Shown here in pieces: positions 22,333-30,734 of a stretch of 44,690 bases of DNA. The translations under genes were made by a program, and so were the position numbers. The notes beneath the pieces are model-generated. The model was not told where the DNA came from, searched no databases, and was given only the letters and a program-made list of their open reading frames with translations. Source of the DNA: UBA11891 sp965658355 (lineage in GTDB: Bacteria; Bacteroidota; Bacteroidia; Flavobacteriales; Flavobacteriaceae); contig CBFHRX010000013.1 of the NCBI GenBank assembly GCA_965658355.1, forward strand, positions 1-44,690. The letters are read 5' to 3'. How positions within the stretch are numbered: the stretch's first letter is position 1; each line of letters starts with the position of its first letter.

Positions 22333-24192
22333 TTATCGTGTGGCGTTGTATATAATCTCCAACTCAGCAGACGGGAATTCAGATGCATTTCCCCAAAGCT
22401 CCACTCCAAAAGGATTCAGGACCCCTGCTGTTGGATATTTGATAGCACCTCGTCCTTCTGTTAACAGAGCCTCGCTGGTAGAAACCAAATTGATATCAGC
22501 TCCTATCACTAAGCCAAGCGAAAAATTATCAAAATCTGACAACGACAAGGTAGTATCCTCAATTAATGCCTTATTCAAAAGAGTGTTAATGTTCTCGGTT
22601 ATGGTAAACTTATAATGAGACGGAAGCCCATTATCACCATATTGAAGCATTCCTCCTAGTATGTATTTGTTTGCATTTGTGCCGGAAATGGCGAACGTAT
22701 TGTCCACAGCATAATCGGGTAAGGGGTCCCCAGAGGGGGATAAATAGAGATAGAGCCTTTCTGGGAGGTAGAGATTCGGGTTTGACTCGTAAAGATCTGA
22801 AACGAAAAACCGCAGATTGGCTTCGTTGACCAATCGTCTTTCGATTTTAATAGGACGAATGGCCTCTAGCTGCTCTTGTTCTGTTCTCCCAAAAAGAGAA
22901 ACATTGGCAAAATAACGCCCTCCTTGTACAAAAATCTTTTCTGAAGCTTGTTCTTGCAAGCCAGAGAGGAGGGCCGTTGCCGGAGCTGAATTGCCATTTT
23001 CGGTAGTTAGCGTCGTAAAGGTCACCCCGCCCAAAATCAAATTAAAAGTTTGGGTCTCTCTTTCGGTAAAATCATCTGTTAGATCGTCTGAACTCCCTGC
23101 ATCATTATAAAGGTTATAATCGTACTGTATCTTGATGGAGGCATTATTAATGTCCAACAATATTAATAAATCATCCGAGAATTGATCTGCCTGAATAATG
23201 ACCCCTTTCATATGCGATTGAAAATTCGCCTGGTCGGAAAGGGTCTCTGATCCCTCCAAATCAATAAGGTTTTCTTGAAAGAAAGAAGGGTCTAAAGGGA
23301 CTCGTATTCGCGGCGTTAATCGGCCTTCTACCTGAGTTCTTTCGTCCACTTCTGTCTCTGGATCGTCTTCATCGTAATAGAATGGGATTTCAGAAAAATC
23401 CAATTCATAGGTTCCCTCAAATAATGTTTCGCCTACAAAACCTTGCTGTGCATAATCTGTGTCGTTGTAATAGGGCAAACTAGAGGCAAAGTTATCCGCA
23501 GGGTCTAATTGACTTAAGTAATAGGTAAGCTCCTGAACTTTAAGGTTGAAACTCGTATTTCTATTCCCGTACAAAGAATCAATCTGATAGACGTTGTCTC
23601 CGGCATCATAACTTTCGTTGTCTTCGTCTTCGGCATCGTTGATACCATCCCCATCACTGTCTATATTCAAGGGGTTTGTCCCCGCTTGGGTTTCCAACAA
23701 ATCGGATAATCCATCGCCATCGGTATCACTTTGTGGATCTGAAGGATCAATATCTCTTTCATCGATCACACCATCTGAATCGGCGTCATTTTGATTGGTG
23801 AAGAATGGAATCTCAAGGAATACTTCTGTAACGGTTTCATCTTCAGGAATAACATTTGGTGAACTAGGGTCGCCTTCGTCTTCTCTATCCTGGCTGTAAT
23901 TCCCAAAAAAGGGGCTTTGATTTATTTGCAGCTGACTGGTGAAATGCGCTTTGGTCTTACCAAAAACAGGGTGGGAATAAGAACCCAACATCGTTAGGGG
24001 CAAGCCATTCGTTTGCACTTTCTCTACTTGATCTTGATACACATAAACGGGATAGGTTTCCGATTGAATTTTAAACCCGTAATCCTCGAATAAATCGATA
24101 CCAACACTGTGAAATTCTTTATCACAACCTACTGTCAGAGAAAAAACTACTATAAATGCTAAGAATACGCTTGATTTTACTTGGAGCTGCAT
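22333..24192 (-). CDS. DUF4270 lipoprotein with thrombospondin type 3-like insert
   Basis: This 619-residue outer-envelope lipoprotein has a signal FSLTVGC with lipidated Cys23, and a start DKEFHSVGIDLFEDYGF that is typical of DUF4270. An insert at about 136-195 is dense in DxDxDG motifs (NDADSDGVIDERDIDP, SDTDGDGLSDLLE, DSDGDGINDAEDED), which is the calcium-binding thrombospondin type 3 pattern. The remainder is strand-rich. The function of DUF4270 is unknown to me, though it is common in flavobacteria beside glgA and panC. The start at 24192 is preferred over 24258: it puts the signal peptide at the N-terminus and lies 4 bases after the upstream stop codon. Confidence 0.9.
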   Translation of the reverse strand: MQLQVKSSVFLAFIVVFSLTVGCDKEFHSVGIDLFEDYGFKIQSETYPVYVYQDQVEKVQTNGLPLTMLGSYSHPVFGKTKAHFTSQLQINQSPFFGNYSQDREDEGDPSSPNVIPEDETVTEVFLEIPFFTNQNDADSDGVIDERDIDPSDPQSDTDGDGLSDLLETQAGTNPLNIDSDGDGINDAEDEDNESYDAGDNVYQIDSLYGNRNTSFNLKVQELTYYLSQLDPADNFASSLPYYNDTDYAQQGFVGETLFEGTYELDFSEIPFYYDEDDPETEVDERTQVEGRLTPRIRVPLDPSFFQENLIDLEGSETLSDQANFQSHMKGVIIQADQFSDDLLILLDINNASIKIQYDYNLYNDAGSSDDLTDDFTERETQTFNLILGGVTFTTLTTENGNSAPATALLSGLQEQASEKIFVQGGRYFANVSLFGRTEQEQLEAIRPIKIERRLVNEANLRFFVSDLYESNPNLYLPERLYLYLSPSGDPLPDYAVDNTFAISGTNANKYILGGMLQYGDNGLPSHYKFTITENINTLLNKALIEDTTLSLSDFDNFSLGLVIGADINLVSTSEALLTEGRGAIKYPTAGVLNPFGVELWGNASEFPSAELEIIYNATR

Positions 24193-24196
24193 GTAT

Positions 24197-25003
24197 TTAA
24201 GAAACGATTTTATCGTTGTAAAAATCAACAAATGCCTTTTCAGCTTTTGAGTCATCATACGTTAAAAGAGGCTTTTCAGATTCCTTCACGGCTTTCACTA
24301 CTTCTTTGGGAAGATCCTCCCCCGCAAGTACAAAGCCATCAGAGTACGCTACATTTTGATGCAGCAAACTTTCATAGGTGGGCTTCTTTAAGAGGCTAAT
24401 ATTTTCTTCCTCAAGACCGTCAAAAGCTAGCTTTTGGTGCAAATTTCCAACTAACTGACCACTGAAATCTTTAGGATAAATAGAACTTACTATTTTACAT
24501 TGCTCAAAAAGGGGCTCGTCTTTATAATAGGTTTTCAAATACAAGGGGAACAAAGACGTAAACCAACCGTGTAGGTGAATGATATCCGGAGACCAATTCA
24601 GTTTTTTCACTGTTTCTATAACCCCTTTGGTAAAGAATAACATGCGTTCATCGTTGTCTTTAAACAACTTTCCTTTTTCATCTCGTAGTGTCGCCTTACG
24701 CTTGAAATAATCTTCATTATCGATGAAATAAACTTGCATTCGTTCTTTGGGTATGGAAGCGACCTTGATGATTAAAGGTGTATCCATATCGTTGATAACC
24801 AAATTCATACCTGAAAGTCTAATGACTTCATGGAGCTGGTGTCTTCGCTCATTGATCATGCCATATCGCGGCATAAATATCCGAGTTTGTCCTCCGTTTT
24901 CATTTACACTTTTTGGAATGGCAAAAGAATTCACCGCCTGCTCTGTCTGAGGAAGGTAAGGCACTACTTCAGAAGATATAATCAGAACCCTTTTATCTTT
25001 CAT
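24197..25003 (-). CDS. half-length glycogen/starch synthase (GT5 catalytic domain only)
   Basis: This 268-residue protein matches the N-terminal Rossmann half of glycogen synthase. RVLIISSEVVPYLPQTEQAVNSFAIPKSVNENGGQTRIFMPRYG corresponds to the ADP-glucose-binding start of GlgA, and DIIHLHGWFTSLFPLYLKTYY to the conserved HxHDW-like region. The C-terminal GT1 half is absent; the full enzyme is about 480 residues. The usual KTGGL motif near the N-terminus is replaced by YLPQTEQAV. Glycogen synthase activity is therefore doubtful. The ATG at 25003 is chosen because the frame upstream is unrelated, and a perfect -7 element lies 26 bases before it. The short form next to DUF4270 and panC recurs in flavobacteria, as far as I know. 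Confidence 0.85.
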   Translation of the reverse strand: MKDKRVLIISSEVVPYLPQTEQAVNSFAIPKSVNENGGQTRIFMPRYGMINERRHQLHEVIRLSGMNLVINDMDTPLIIKVASIPKERMQVYFIDNEDYFKRKATLRDEKGKLFKDNDERMLFFTKGVIETVKKLNWSPDIIHLHGWFTSLFPLYLKTYYKDEPLFEQCKIVSSIYPKDFSGQLVGNLHQKLAFDGLEEENISLLKKPTYESLLHQNVAYSDGFVLAGEDLPKEVVKAVKESEKPLLTYDDSKAEKAFVDFYNDKIVS

Positions 25004-25029
25004 AATAACCTTTGAATTTTTAGGTCTTG

Positions 25030-25037
25030 CAAAAATA
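25030..25037 (-). promoter_or_regulatory. -7 promoter element for the glgA-like/DUF4270/DinB operon
   Basis: TATTTTTG on the minus strand matches TAnnTTTG exactly and lies 26 bases before the ATG at 25003. It supports that start over the upstream one at 25171. Confidence 0.6.
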
Positions 25038-25095
25038 CGAAATAAAGCGCAGTAACAGAAATAATCAATAATTTGCGGTGTTAATCTTTTCATAA

Positions 25096-25929
25096 ATGAA
25101 AATAGTTGAGACTGCCGACTCTCTTCAAAAAATACGCAAAGAACTAAATGGCTCAATTGGCTTTGTCCCAACTATGGGGGCGCTTCATCAGGGACATCTG
25201 TCATTGATGAAAAAAGCATGTCATGAAAATGAGGTCTTAGTCGTGAGTGTTTTTGTTAATCCCACACAGTTTGACAACGCTTCCGACCTAGAAGGCTATC
25301 CAAGGACTCTTGATAACGACATCGAGCTTATCAAACAACTCAATCCTAAAGCCCTTCTTTTTTGTCCCTCTGTAACGGAAATATATGGAGAAAAGCCTCG
25401 GGTAAAAACGTATGAATTTGACTCTTTAGATCTATCCATGGAAGGGCGTTCTCGAAAAGGGCATTTTCAGGGGGTTGCTACTGTTGTAGAACATTTTCTC
25501 AATTTAGTTCGCCCTACACGTGCCTATTTTGGTGAAAAGGACTACCAACAATTATTGATCATTCGAAAAATGGTAGCACAAACCCAGCTCAATACCGAAA
25601 TAATTGGCTGCCCCATCAAAAGAGAAGAAGATGGCCTGGCCATGAGTTCTCGAAATCAAAGATTGACAAAAGAACAACGAATAAGCGCTCCTTTTTTATT
25701 TAAAACCCTTCAAAAAGCCCGCTCCCTTTATCAGCACAATTCCCCTGAAAATATACGGCTGCAGATTCAAAAAATGTTTGAGATAAAACCCGAATGGGAA
25801 CTCGATTATTTTACCATCTGCAACTCAGAAACACTGGCTGAAATTACAGTCCCAGAATCCAAAAAAGCAAGAGGATTTATAGCGGCTAAATTGGGGGAAG
25901 TCCGCTTGATTGACAATCTCCCTTTTTGA
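25096..25929 (+). CDS. panC: pantothenate synthetase
   Basis: This 277-residue enzyme joins pantoate and beta-alanine with ATP to make pantothenate, on the coenzyme A pathway. The motifs are PTMGALHQGH (25-34, ATP-binding HxGH type), FVNPTQF (53-59), GRSRKGHFQGVATVV, YFGEKDYQQ, and the KMSKS-like AMSSRNQRL near residue 185. Its length is normal. It is divergent from the glgA-like operon across a 92-base gap. panD follows 13 bases downstream, so the two dedicated pantothenate steps are paired. Confidence 0.97.
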   Translation: MKIVETADSLQKIRKELNGSIGFVPTMGALHQGHLSLMKKACHENEVLVVSVFVNPTQFDNASDLEGYPRTLDNDIELIKQLNPKALLFCPSVTEIYGEKPRVKTYEFDSLDLSMEGRSRKGHFQGVATVVEHFLNLVRPTRAYFGEKDYQQLLIIRKMVAQTQLNTEIIGCPIKREEDGLAMSSRNQRLTKEQRISAPFLFKTLQKARSLYQHNSPENIRLQIQKMFEIKPEWELDYFTICNSETLAEITVPESKKARGFIAAKLGEVRLIDNLPF

Positions 25930-25938
25930 TTACCTTTG
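25910..25938 (+). promoter_or_regulatory. internal promoter for panD
   Basis: TTG (25910-25912) and TACCTTTG (25931-25938, a perfect TAnnTTTG match) are separated by 18 bases. The element lies at the very end of panC and ends only 4 bases before the panD ATG, so the transcript may be nearly leaderless. Confidence 0.5.
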
Positions 25939-25942
25939 CCGC

Positions 25943-26293
25943 ATGTTAATCGAAGTTGTTAAATCAAAAATACACCGGGTTAAAGTCACCCATGCAGATC
26001 TAAATTACATTGGTAGTATTACCCTTGACGAAGACCTAATCGATGCCGCTAATCTGGTCATCGGAGAAAAAGTGCAAGTCGTTAATATCAACAATGGAGA
26101 GAGACTCGAAACCTATGTTATTGCTGGGGAGCGAAAAACCGGTGAAGTAACGCTCAATGGGCCCGCCGCTCGTAAAGTCCAAAAGGGGGATATTGTGATC
26201 ATTATTGGGTATGCTCAAATGCCCATTGAAGAGGCCCGAAACTTTTCACCCGCTCTGATTTTCCCAAACGAAGCCACTAATAAATTGGTTTGA
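25943..26293 (+). CDS. panD: aspartate 1-decarboxylase
   Basis: This 116-residue pyruvoyl enzyme converts aspartate to beta-alanine, the substrate of PanC. The self-processing site Gly24-Ser25 in LNYIGSITLDEDL is intact, so the protein cleaves to a beta chain and a pyruvoyl-bearing alpha chain. NGERLETYVI and LNGPAARKVQKGDIVIIIGYA are also typical. The start at 25943 is preferred over an upstream in-frame Met at 25910, because MLIEVVKSKIHRVKVTHADL is the standard N-terminus. The stop overlaps the TTG start of the following gene. Confidence 0.97.
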   Translation: MLIEVVKSKIHRVKVTHADLNYIGSITLDEDLIDAANLVIGEKVQVVNINNGERLETYVIAGERKTGEVTLNGPAARKVQKGDIVIIIGYAQMPIEEARNFSPALIFPNEATNKLV

Positions 26294-27252
26294 AATACAT
26301 CCGGACATTTCTTAAAACCATACTCCCATTAGCTGTCGGCTTTTTGTTTCTGTATCTATCGTATAACAGTACTACTCCCGAAGAACGTGCCAAGATCGTT
26401 TCTTCAATCAAAAATGCTGATTTCCGTTTCGTCCTACTATCCGTATTATTTGCCGTTTTAAGCCATTTTTCAAGAGCGTATCGGTGGCAGTTTCTGCTTC
26501 AACCCTTGGGCTATAAACCCACATTAATCAACTCCGTTTTTACTGTTATGATTGCTTATTTGGCAAATCTAGGAATCCCCAGATCAGGGGAACTCTTACG
26601 AGCCACTGCGCTTTGTAATTATGAAAAATATTCTTTTGAAAAGGTTTTTGGAACTATTGTTGCAGAAAGGACAATTGACCTCGTCCTCTTAGTAGGTTTT
26701 ATTCTCCTGTCCTTGGTTTTGCAATTTGATTTGATCTGGGAACTTCTCAATTTAGGAGAAATTAATATCGCTTTGTTGGGTACTGGGCTGCTGATTGGAA
26801 CGCTAGGCTTTTTTATGATACGTCGTTTTTTTATCCACAGCAACCACCCTATGGCCCTAAAAATTAAAACGATCTTGGCGGGCTTTTGGGAAGGTATTTC
26901 CACTCTGAAAACGATGGAAAATAAAGGTGCCTTTCTTTTTCACACTCTTTTTATTTGGACTATGTACTTGGCTATGTTTTATGTCATCAAATGGGCTATT
27001 CCAGCGACTTATGAGATGACTTGGGCAATGGTAATACCTGCCTTTGTGGCTGGTGGATTGGCCATTAGTGCTACCAATGGTGGGATCGGAATTTACCCCT
27101 ACACCGTTGCGCTTGTGCTGGGAGGCTTTGGAATTTCCCAAGAAGCAGGATTGGCTTTTGGATGGATTATGTGGTCTTCACAAACCCTAATGATCGTTCT
27201 CTTTGGTGCCCTTTCCTTTTTTGCTTTACCTTTAGTCAACCGGAATAAATAG
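26290..27252 (+). CDS. lysylphosphatidylglycerol synthase TM-like (YbhN/UPF0104) membrane protein
   Basis: This 320-residue inner-membrane protein has about eight hydrophobic segments. SHFSRAYRWQFLLQPLGYKP, LANLGIPRSGELLRATAL and ATNGGIGIYPYTVALVLGGFG are the conserved features of the flippase-like UPF0104 family, related to the membrane half of MprF. No synthase domain is attached. It may move a lipid across the inner membrane; the substrate is unknown. The start is TTG, overlapping the panD stop as TTGA, so translation is probably coupled. radA starts 19 bases downstream. Confidence 0.87.
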   Translation: MKYIRTFLKTILPLAVGFLFLYLSYNSTTPEERAKIVSSIKNADFRFVLLSVLFAVLSHFSRAYRWQFLLQPLGYKPTLINSVFTVMIAYLANLGIPRSGELLRATALCNYEKYSFEKVFGTIVAERTIDLVLLVGFILLSLVLQFDLIWELLNLGEINIALLGTGLLIGTLGFFMIRRFFIHSNHPMALKIKTILAGFWEGISTLKTMENKGAFLFHTLFIWTMYLAMFYVIKWAIPATYEMTWAMVIPAFVAGGLAISATNGGIGIYPYTVALVLGGFGISQEAGLAFGWIMWSSQTLMIVLFGALSFFALPLVNRNK

Positions 27253-27271
27253 CCTTTTAGTAAAGAATTTT

Positions 27272-28624
27272 ATGGCGAAAACAAAAACTCGATTTTTTTG
27301 TCAAAGTTGTGGCACCCAACACGCCCAATGGCAAGGACAATGTCATGCTTGTAAAAGCTGGAATACCCTAGTAGAAGAAGTTGTTGAAAAAACAGAGAAA
27401 GCCTGGAAGGAGGAAGGATCTAGCCCTGCCAACCAGGCTGTCCTATTAGAGGAAATAACAACAGATACCGAAATTCGAATCGATACAAAAGACCCAGAAT
27501 TGAATCGTGTTTTAGGGGGCGGAATGGTCCCCGGTGCGGTAATTTTATTGGGAGGTGAACCTGGGATTGGAAAGTCTACTTTATTACTACAACTCGCATT
27601 GGTCTCAACGTATCCCATACTATATGTGTCGGGAGAAGAAAGTGAAAAACAAATTAAGCTTAGAGCCGACAGAATGGGGGTTAGTACACAAAAATGTTAT
27701 GTGCTAAGTGAAACTCAAACAGCTAAAATTTTCCGGCAGCTAAAAAAATCTCCCCCAAAAATTATCATCATTGATTCGATCCAAACGCTTCAAACTTCCC
27801 GTGTAGAAAGTAGTCCCGGAAGTATTACTCAAATTAGAGAGTGTGCCGCTGAAATGATTCAATATGCCAAAGACACTAACACACCTGTTTTATTAGTGGG
27901 TCATATAAACAAAGAAGGAAGTATTGCAGGGCCCAAAATACTGGAACATATGGTGGATACGGTTCTGCAATTCGAAGGGGATAGAAATCACTTTTACCGC
28001 ATCCTGCGGGCCCAAAAAAACCGCTTTGGGGCGACCTCTGAAATTGGGATTTATGAGATGCAACAGAGTGGCTTAAAAGCGGTTGTCAATCCGAGTCAAC
28101 TAATGCTTTCCAATACCCAGCATGGCTTATCAGGACAATCTATTGCTGCGGCTGTAGAAGGCATTCGCCCTTTGTTGATAGAAGTTCAGGCACTTGTTAG
28201 TACCGCTGTGTACGGAACCCCACAAAGAAGCAGCACCGGCTTTAACACCAAGCGCTTGAATATGCTATTAGCTGTTCTTGAGAAAAGAGCCGGTTTTGCA
28301 CTGGCTAGTAAAGACGTCTTTATCAATCTAACAGGAGGGATCTCTATTGACGATCCTGCACTAGATTTGGCCATAGTAGCAGCCATACTCTCCAGTCATC
28401 ACGACATCCCCTTGACCAAAAAAATTGCTTTTGCAGGGGAGGTGGGTCTTTCTGGGGAAATCCGCCCGGTGCCCAAAATAGAGCAACGCATACAAGAAGC
28501 TGCTCGTCTGGGTTTCGAAACTATTATCACAGCACCACACCCTGCAGTTAGCCAACAGCCACAGTCTATTGAGTGGTTAACATTTCCGAAGCTTGAAAGT
28601 GTCGTAGGTTATCTTTTTGGCTAA
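27272..28624 (+). CDS. radA: DNA repair protein RadA
   Basis: This 450-residue protein helps branch migration of recombination intermediates. Domains in order: a zinc finger with Cys10, Cys13, Cys24 and Cys27; a RecA-like ATPase with Walker A GGEPGIGKST (94-103) and Walker B IIIIDSIQTL; the RadA-specific KNRFG motif (249-253); and a C-terminal Lon-protease-like domain (about 280-450, with FINLTGGISIDDPALDLAI and FAGEVGLSGEIRPV). The Lon-like domain is not expected to be proteolytic. Length and motifs are complete. Confidence 0.97.
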   Translation: MAKTKTRFFCQSCGTQHAQWQGQCHACKSWNTLVEEVVEKTEKAWKEEGSSPANQAVLLEEITTDTEIRIDTKDPELNRVLGGGMVPGAVILLGGEPGIGKSTLLLQLALVSTYPILYVSGEESEKQIKLRADRMGVSTQKCYVLSETQTAKIFRQLKKSPPKIIIIDSIQTLQTSRVESSPGSITQIRECAAEMIQYAKDTNTPVLLVGHINKEGSIAGPKILEHMVDTVLQFEGDRNHFYRILRAQKNRFGATSEIGIYEMQQSGLKAVVNPSQLMLSNTQHGLSGQSIAAAVEGIRPLLIEVQALVSTAVYGTPQRSSTGFNTKRLNMLLAVLEKRAGFALASKDVFINLTGGISIDDPALDLAIVAAILSSHHDIPLTKKIAFAGEVGLSGEIRPVPKIEQRIQEAARLGFETIITAPHPAVSQQPQSIEWLTFPKLESVVGYLFG

Positions 28625-28656
28625 CTTTACTACTCGATTTATAAAACCTTTAGCTG

Positions 28657-29997
28657 ATGGAAAAAATTATCAAGGACTTTATGAAGCTTGTTGAAAGCCG
28701 GAATCAAAACGAGCCCGAATTTTTACAAGCCGTTACCGAAGTGGCTGAAACGGTACTCCCCTACATTGTTCAGCATGATATTTATTACGGACAAAATATC
28801 CTATTGCGAATGGTGGAACCCGAACGGGTCGTTTCCTTTCGTGTCGCATGGATTGACGATCAAGAAAAAATTCAGGTAAATCGTGGGTATCGTATCGAAA
28901 TGAATTCTGCCATTGGACCTTACAAAGGGGGACTTCGGTTTCATCCTTCCGTAAATTTAAGTGTATTGAAGTTTTTGGCCTTCGAACAAATATTTAAAAA
29001 CAGCCTTACCACGCTCCCAATGGGGGGAGGAAAAGGGGGATCTGATTTTGATCCCAAAGGGAAATCAGATACTGAAGTCATGCGGTTTTGTCAAAGTTTT
29101 ATGACAGAGCTTTTCAGACATATTGGCCCTAATAGGGACATCCCGGCAGGAGACATCGGAGTAGGCAGTCGTGAGATCGGATATTTATTTGGGCAGTACA
29201 AACGCCTGAAAAATGAATTTACGGGTGTTCTTACTGGTAAAGGAGTAAGCTGGGGAGGTTCTCTTATTCGCCCCGAAGCTACCGGATATGGGGTGGTCTA
29301 TTTTACCGAAAATATGTTGCAACACCACAATCATTCTATCGCGGGTAAGACAGTCGTTATTTCGGGATCCGGGAATGTGGCTCAGTTTGCCGCCGAGAAG
29401 TGTAATCATCTAGGAGCGAAGGTTGTAACCCTTTCAGATTCATCGGGCTATGTATACGATAAAGAAGGAATCAATGAAGAGAAATTAGCGCATGTCATGC
29501 AACTGAAAAATGTAGAGCGTAAGCGTTTAAGCGCTTATTTAGAAAAATACCCCAAAGCCGAATTCTTTGCTAACAAGAAAGTCTGGGAAGTTCCCTGTGA
29601 TATTGCCCTTCCTTGTGCAACGCAAAATGAATTGCAAGTAGACGATGCCAAATCTTTGGTTTCAAATGGCTGTAAAGCTGTTGGAGAAGGTGCCAATATG
29701 CCTTGTACTCCAGAAGCTATTTTGCATTTTCAAAGTCAGCATGTGCTGTATGCTCCAGGTAAAGCCTCAAATGCTGGTGGAGTGGCGGTATCCGGCTTAG
29801 AGATGGCTCAAAATTCACTTCGCTACAACTGGACTCGTCAGCAGGTAGACGATAAGCTAAAAGACATCATGAACGAAATTCATACCTCATGTTTGCAGTA
29901 TGGACAAGAAAAGACAGCCATCAATTATGTAAAAGGTGCCAATATTGCTGGCTTTGTAAAAGTTGCTGATGCGATGCTTGCACAAGGTGTCGTCTAA
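28657..29997 (+). CDS. gdhA: NADP-specific glutamate dehydrogenase
   Basis: This 446-residue enzyme interconverts 2-oxoglutarate plus ammonia and glutamate. The substrate-binding GPYKGGLRFHPSVN lies at 87-100, catalytic Lys126 is in PMGGGKGGSDFDPKGKSD, and Asp166 is in IPAGDIGVGSREIGYL. A Rossmann motif, SGSGNVAQFAAEK, lies near 235. The length and the KGGSDFDPKGKS block place it in the hexameric NADP-dependent GDH group, used mainly for ammonia assimilation. It starts 32 bases after radA; no clear promoter was found in that gap. recO follows by 11 bases. Confidence 0.96.
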   Translation: MEKIIKDFMKLVESRNQNEPEFLQAVTEVAETVLPYIVQHDIYYGQNILLRMVEPERVVSFRVAWIDDQEKIQVNRGYRIEMNSAIGPYKGGLRFHPSVNLSVLKFLAFEQIFKNSLTTLPMGGGKGGSDFDPKGKSDTEVMRFCQSFMTELFRHIGPNRDIPAGDIGVGSREIGYLFGQYKRLKNEFTGVLTGKGVSWGGSLIRPEATGYGVVYFTENMLQHHNHSIAGKTVVISGSGNVAQFAAEKCNHLGAKVVTLSDSSGYVYDKEGINEEKLAHVMQLKNVERKRLSAYLEKYPKAEFFANKKVWEVPCDIALPCATQNELQVDDAKSLVSNGCKAVGEGANMPCTPEAILHFQSQHVLYAPGKASNAGGVAVSGLEMAQNSLRYNWTRQQVDDKLKDIMNEIHTSCLQYGQEKTAINYVKGANIAGFVKVADAMLAQGVV

Positions 29998-30008
29998 ACA
30001 GAAAAGAA

Positions 30009-30734
30009 TTGATACAGACTGAAGCCTTTGTCTTAGGGAGTTTAAAATACAAAGACAGCAGCCTGATTGTTCATCTATTTACAGAGGCTTTAGGGTTTCG
30101 ATCCTATATCCTAAAAGGGATATTGACCGCTAAAAGAGGAAAAATCAAACCTTCTTATTTTCAGCCTTTAACACAGTTAAAGCTTATTGTCACAGACCAC
30201 AAGAAGGAGCAGCTAGGGTATATAAAAGAATGCAGCCTTCAGAATAGTTTACTGCAAGATCAAGGGGACCCCATCAAAGGCCCTATGCTGCTTTTTCTAT
30301 GCGAGGTTTTGGCAAGTGTTCTCAAAGAGGAAAACGACCCTAATCCTGGGTTGTATACGTATTTGAAAACAACATTAAATTGGCTTGAAAACGCAGATAG
30401 ACTGACCAATTTCCATTTAAAGTTTTTGTTAGATTTAACTCGATTTATTGGATTCTATCCCAACACTTCTCAAAAAGACATGCCCTATTTTGATTTAGAA
30501 GCAGGTTGTTACAGCCCTCTTTCCCCGAGGGGTCACTATATTCAAGGCCCCCTTTTAATGCTCTTTAACTCGCTTTTGGGCACGAATTTTGAGGAAGCGT
30601 TAACACTGGTTATAAGCAAAAGTCAAAGAACAGAAATCCTCCATACTATTTTATCCTATTATGCGTTTCATCTACAGGGATTCAAACACCCCAAATCATT
30701 GAAAGTATTGCATGCGATATTCGAACTCTATTAA
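30009..30734 (+). CDS. recO: DNA repair protein RecO
   Basis: This 241-residue protein loads RecA onto SSB-coated DNA in the RecFOR pathway. The N-terminal OB fold is evident (TEAFVLGSLKYKDSSLIVHLFTEALGFRSYILKGI, residues 3-37), followed by the helical domain. The zinc-finger cysteines of some RecO proteins are absent. The start is TTG at 30009, where IQTEAFVL is the usual opening. Its last 23 bases overlap the start of the downstream TonB receptor gene in another frame. Confidence 0.93.
   Translation: MIQTEAFVLGSLKYKDSSLIVHLFTEALGFRSYILKGILTAKRGKIKPSYFQPLTQLKLIVTDHKKEQLGYIKECSLQNSLLQDQGDPIKGPMLLFLCEVLASVLKEENDPNPGLYTYLKTTLNWLENADRLTNFHLKFLLDLTRFIGFYPNTSQKDMPYFDLEAGCYSPLSPRGHYIQGPLLMLFNSLLGTNFEEALTLVISKSQRTEILHTILSYYAFHLQGFKHPKSLKVLHAIFELY

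Noticed and set aside
22333..24258. Longer start for DUF4270 at 24258
   Set aside because: It would overlap the upstream gene by 62 bases and place 22 residues before a clear lipoprotein signal peptide starting at 24192.
24197..25171. Longer start for the glgA-like gene at 25171
   Set aside because: The extra 56 residues look unlike any GlgA N-terminus, run through the promoter element at 25030-25037 and overlap divergent panC. MKDKRVLIISSEV at 25003 is the family start.
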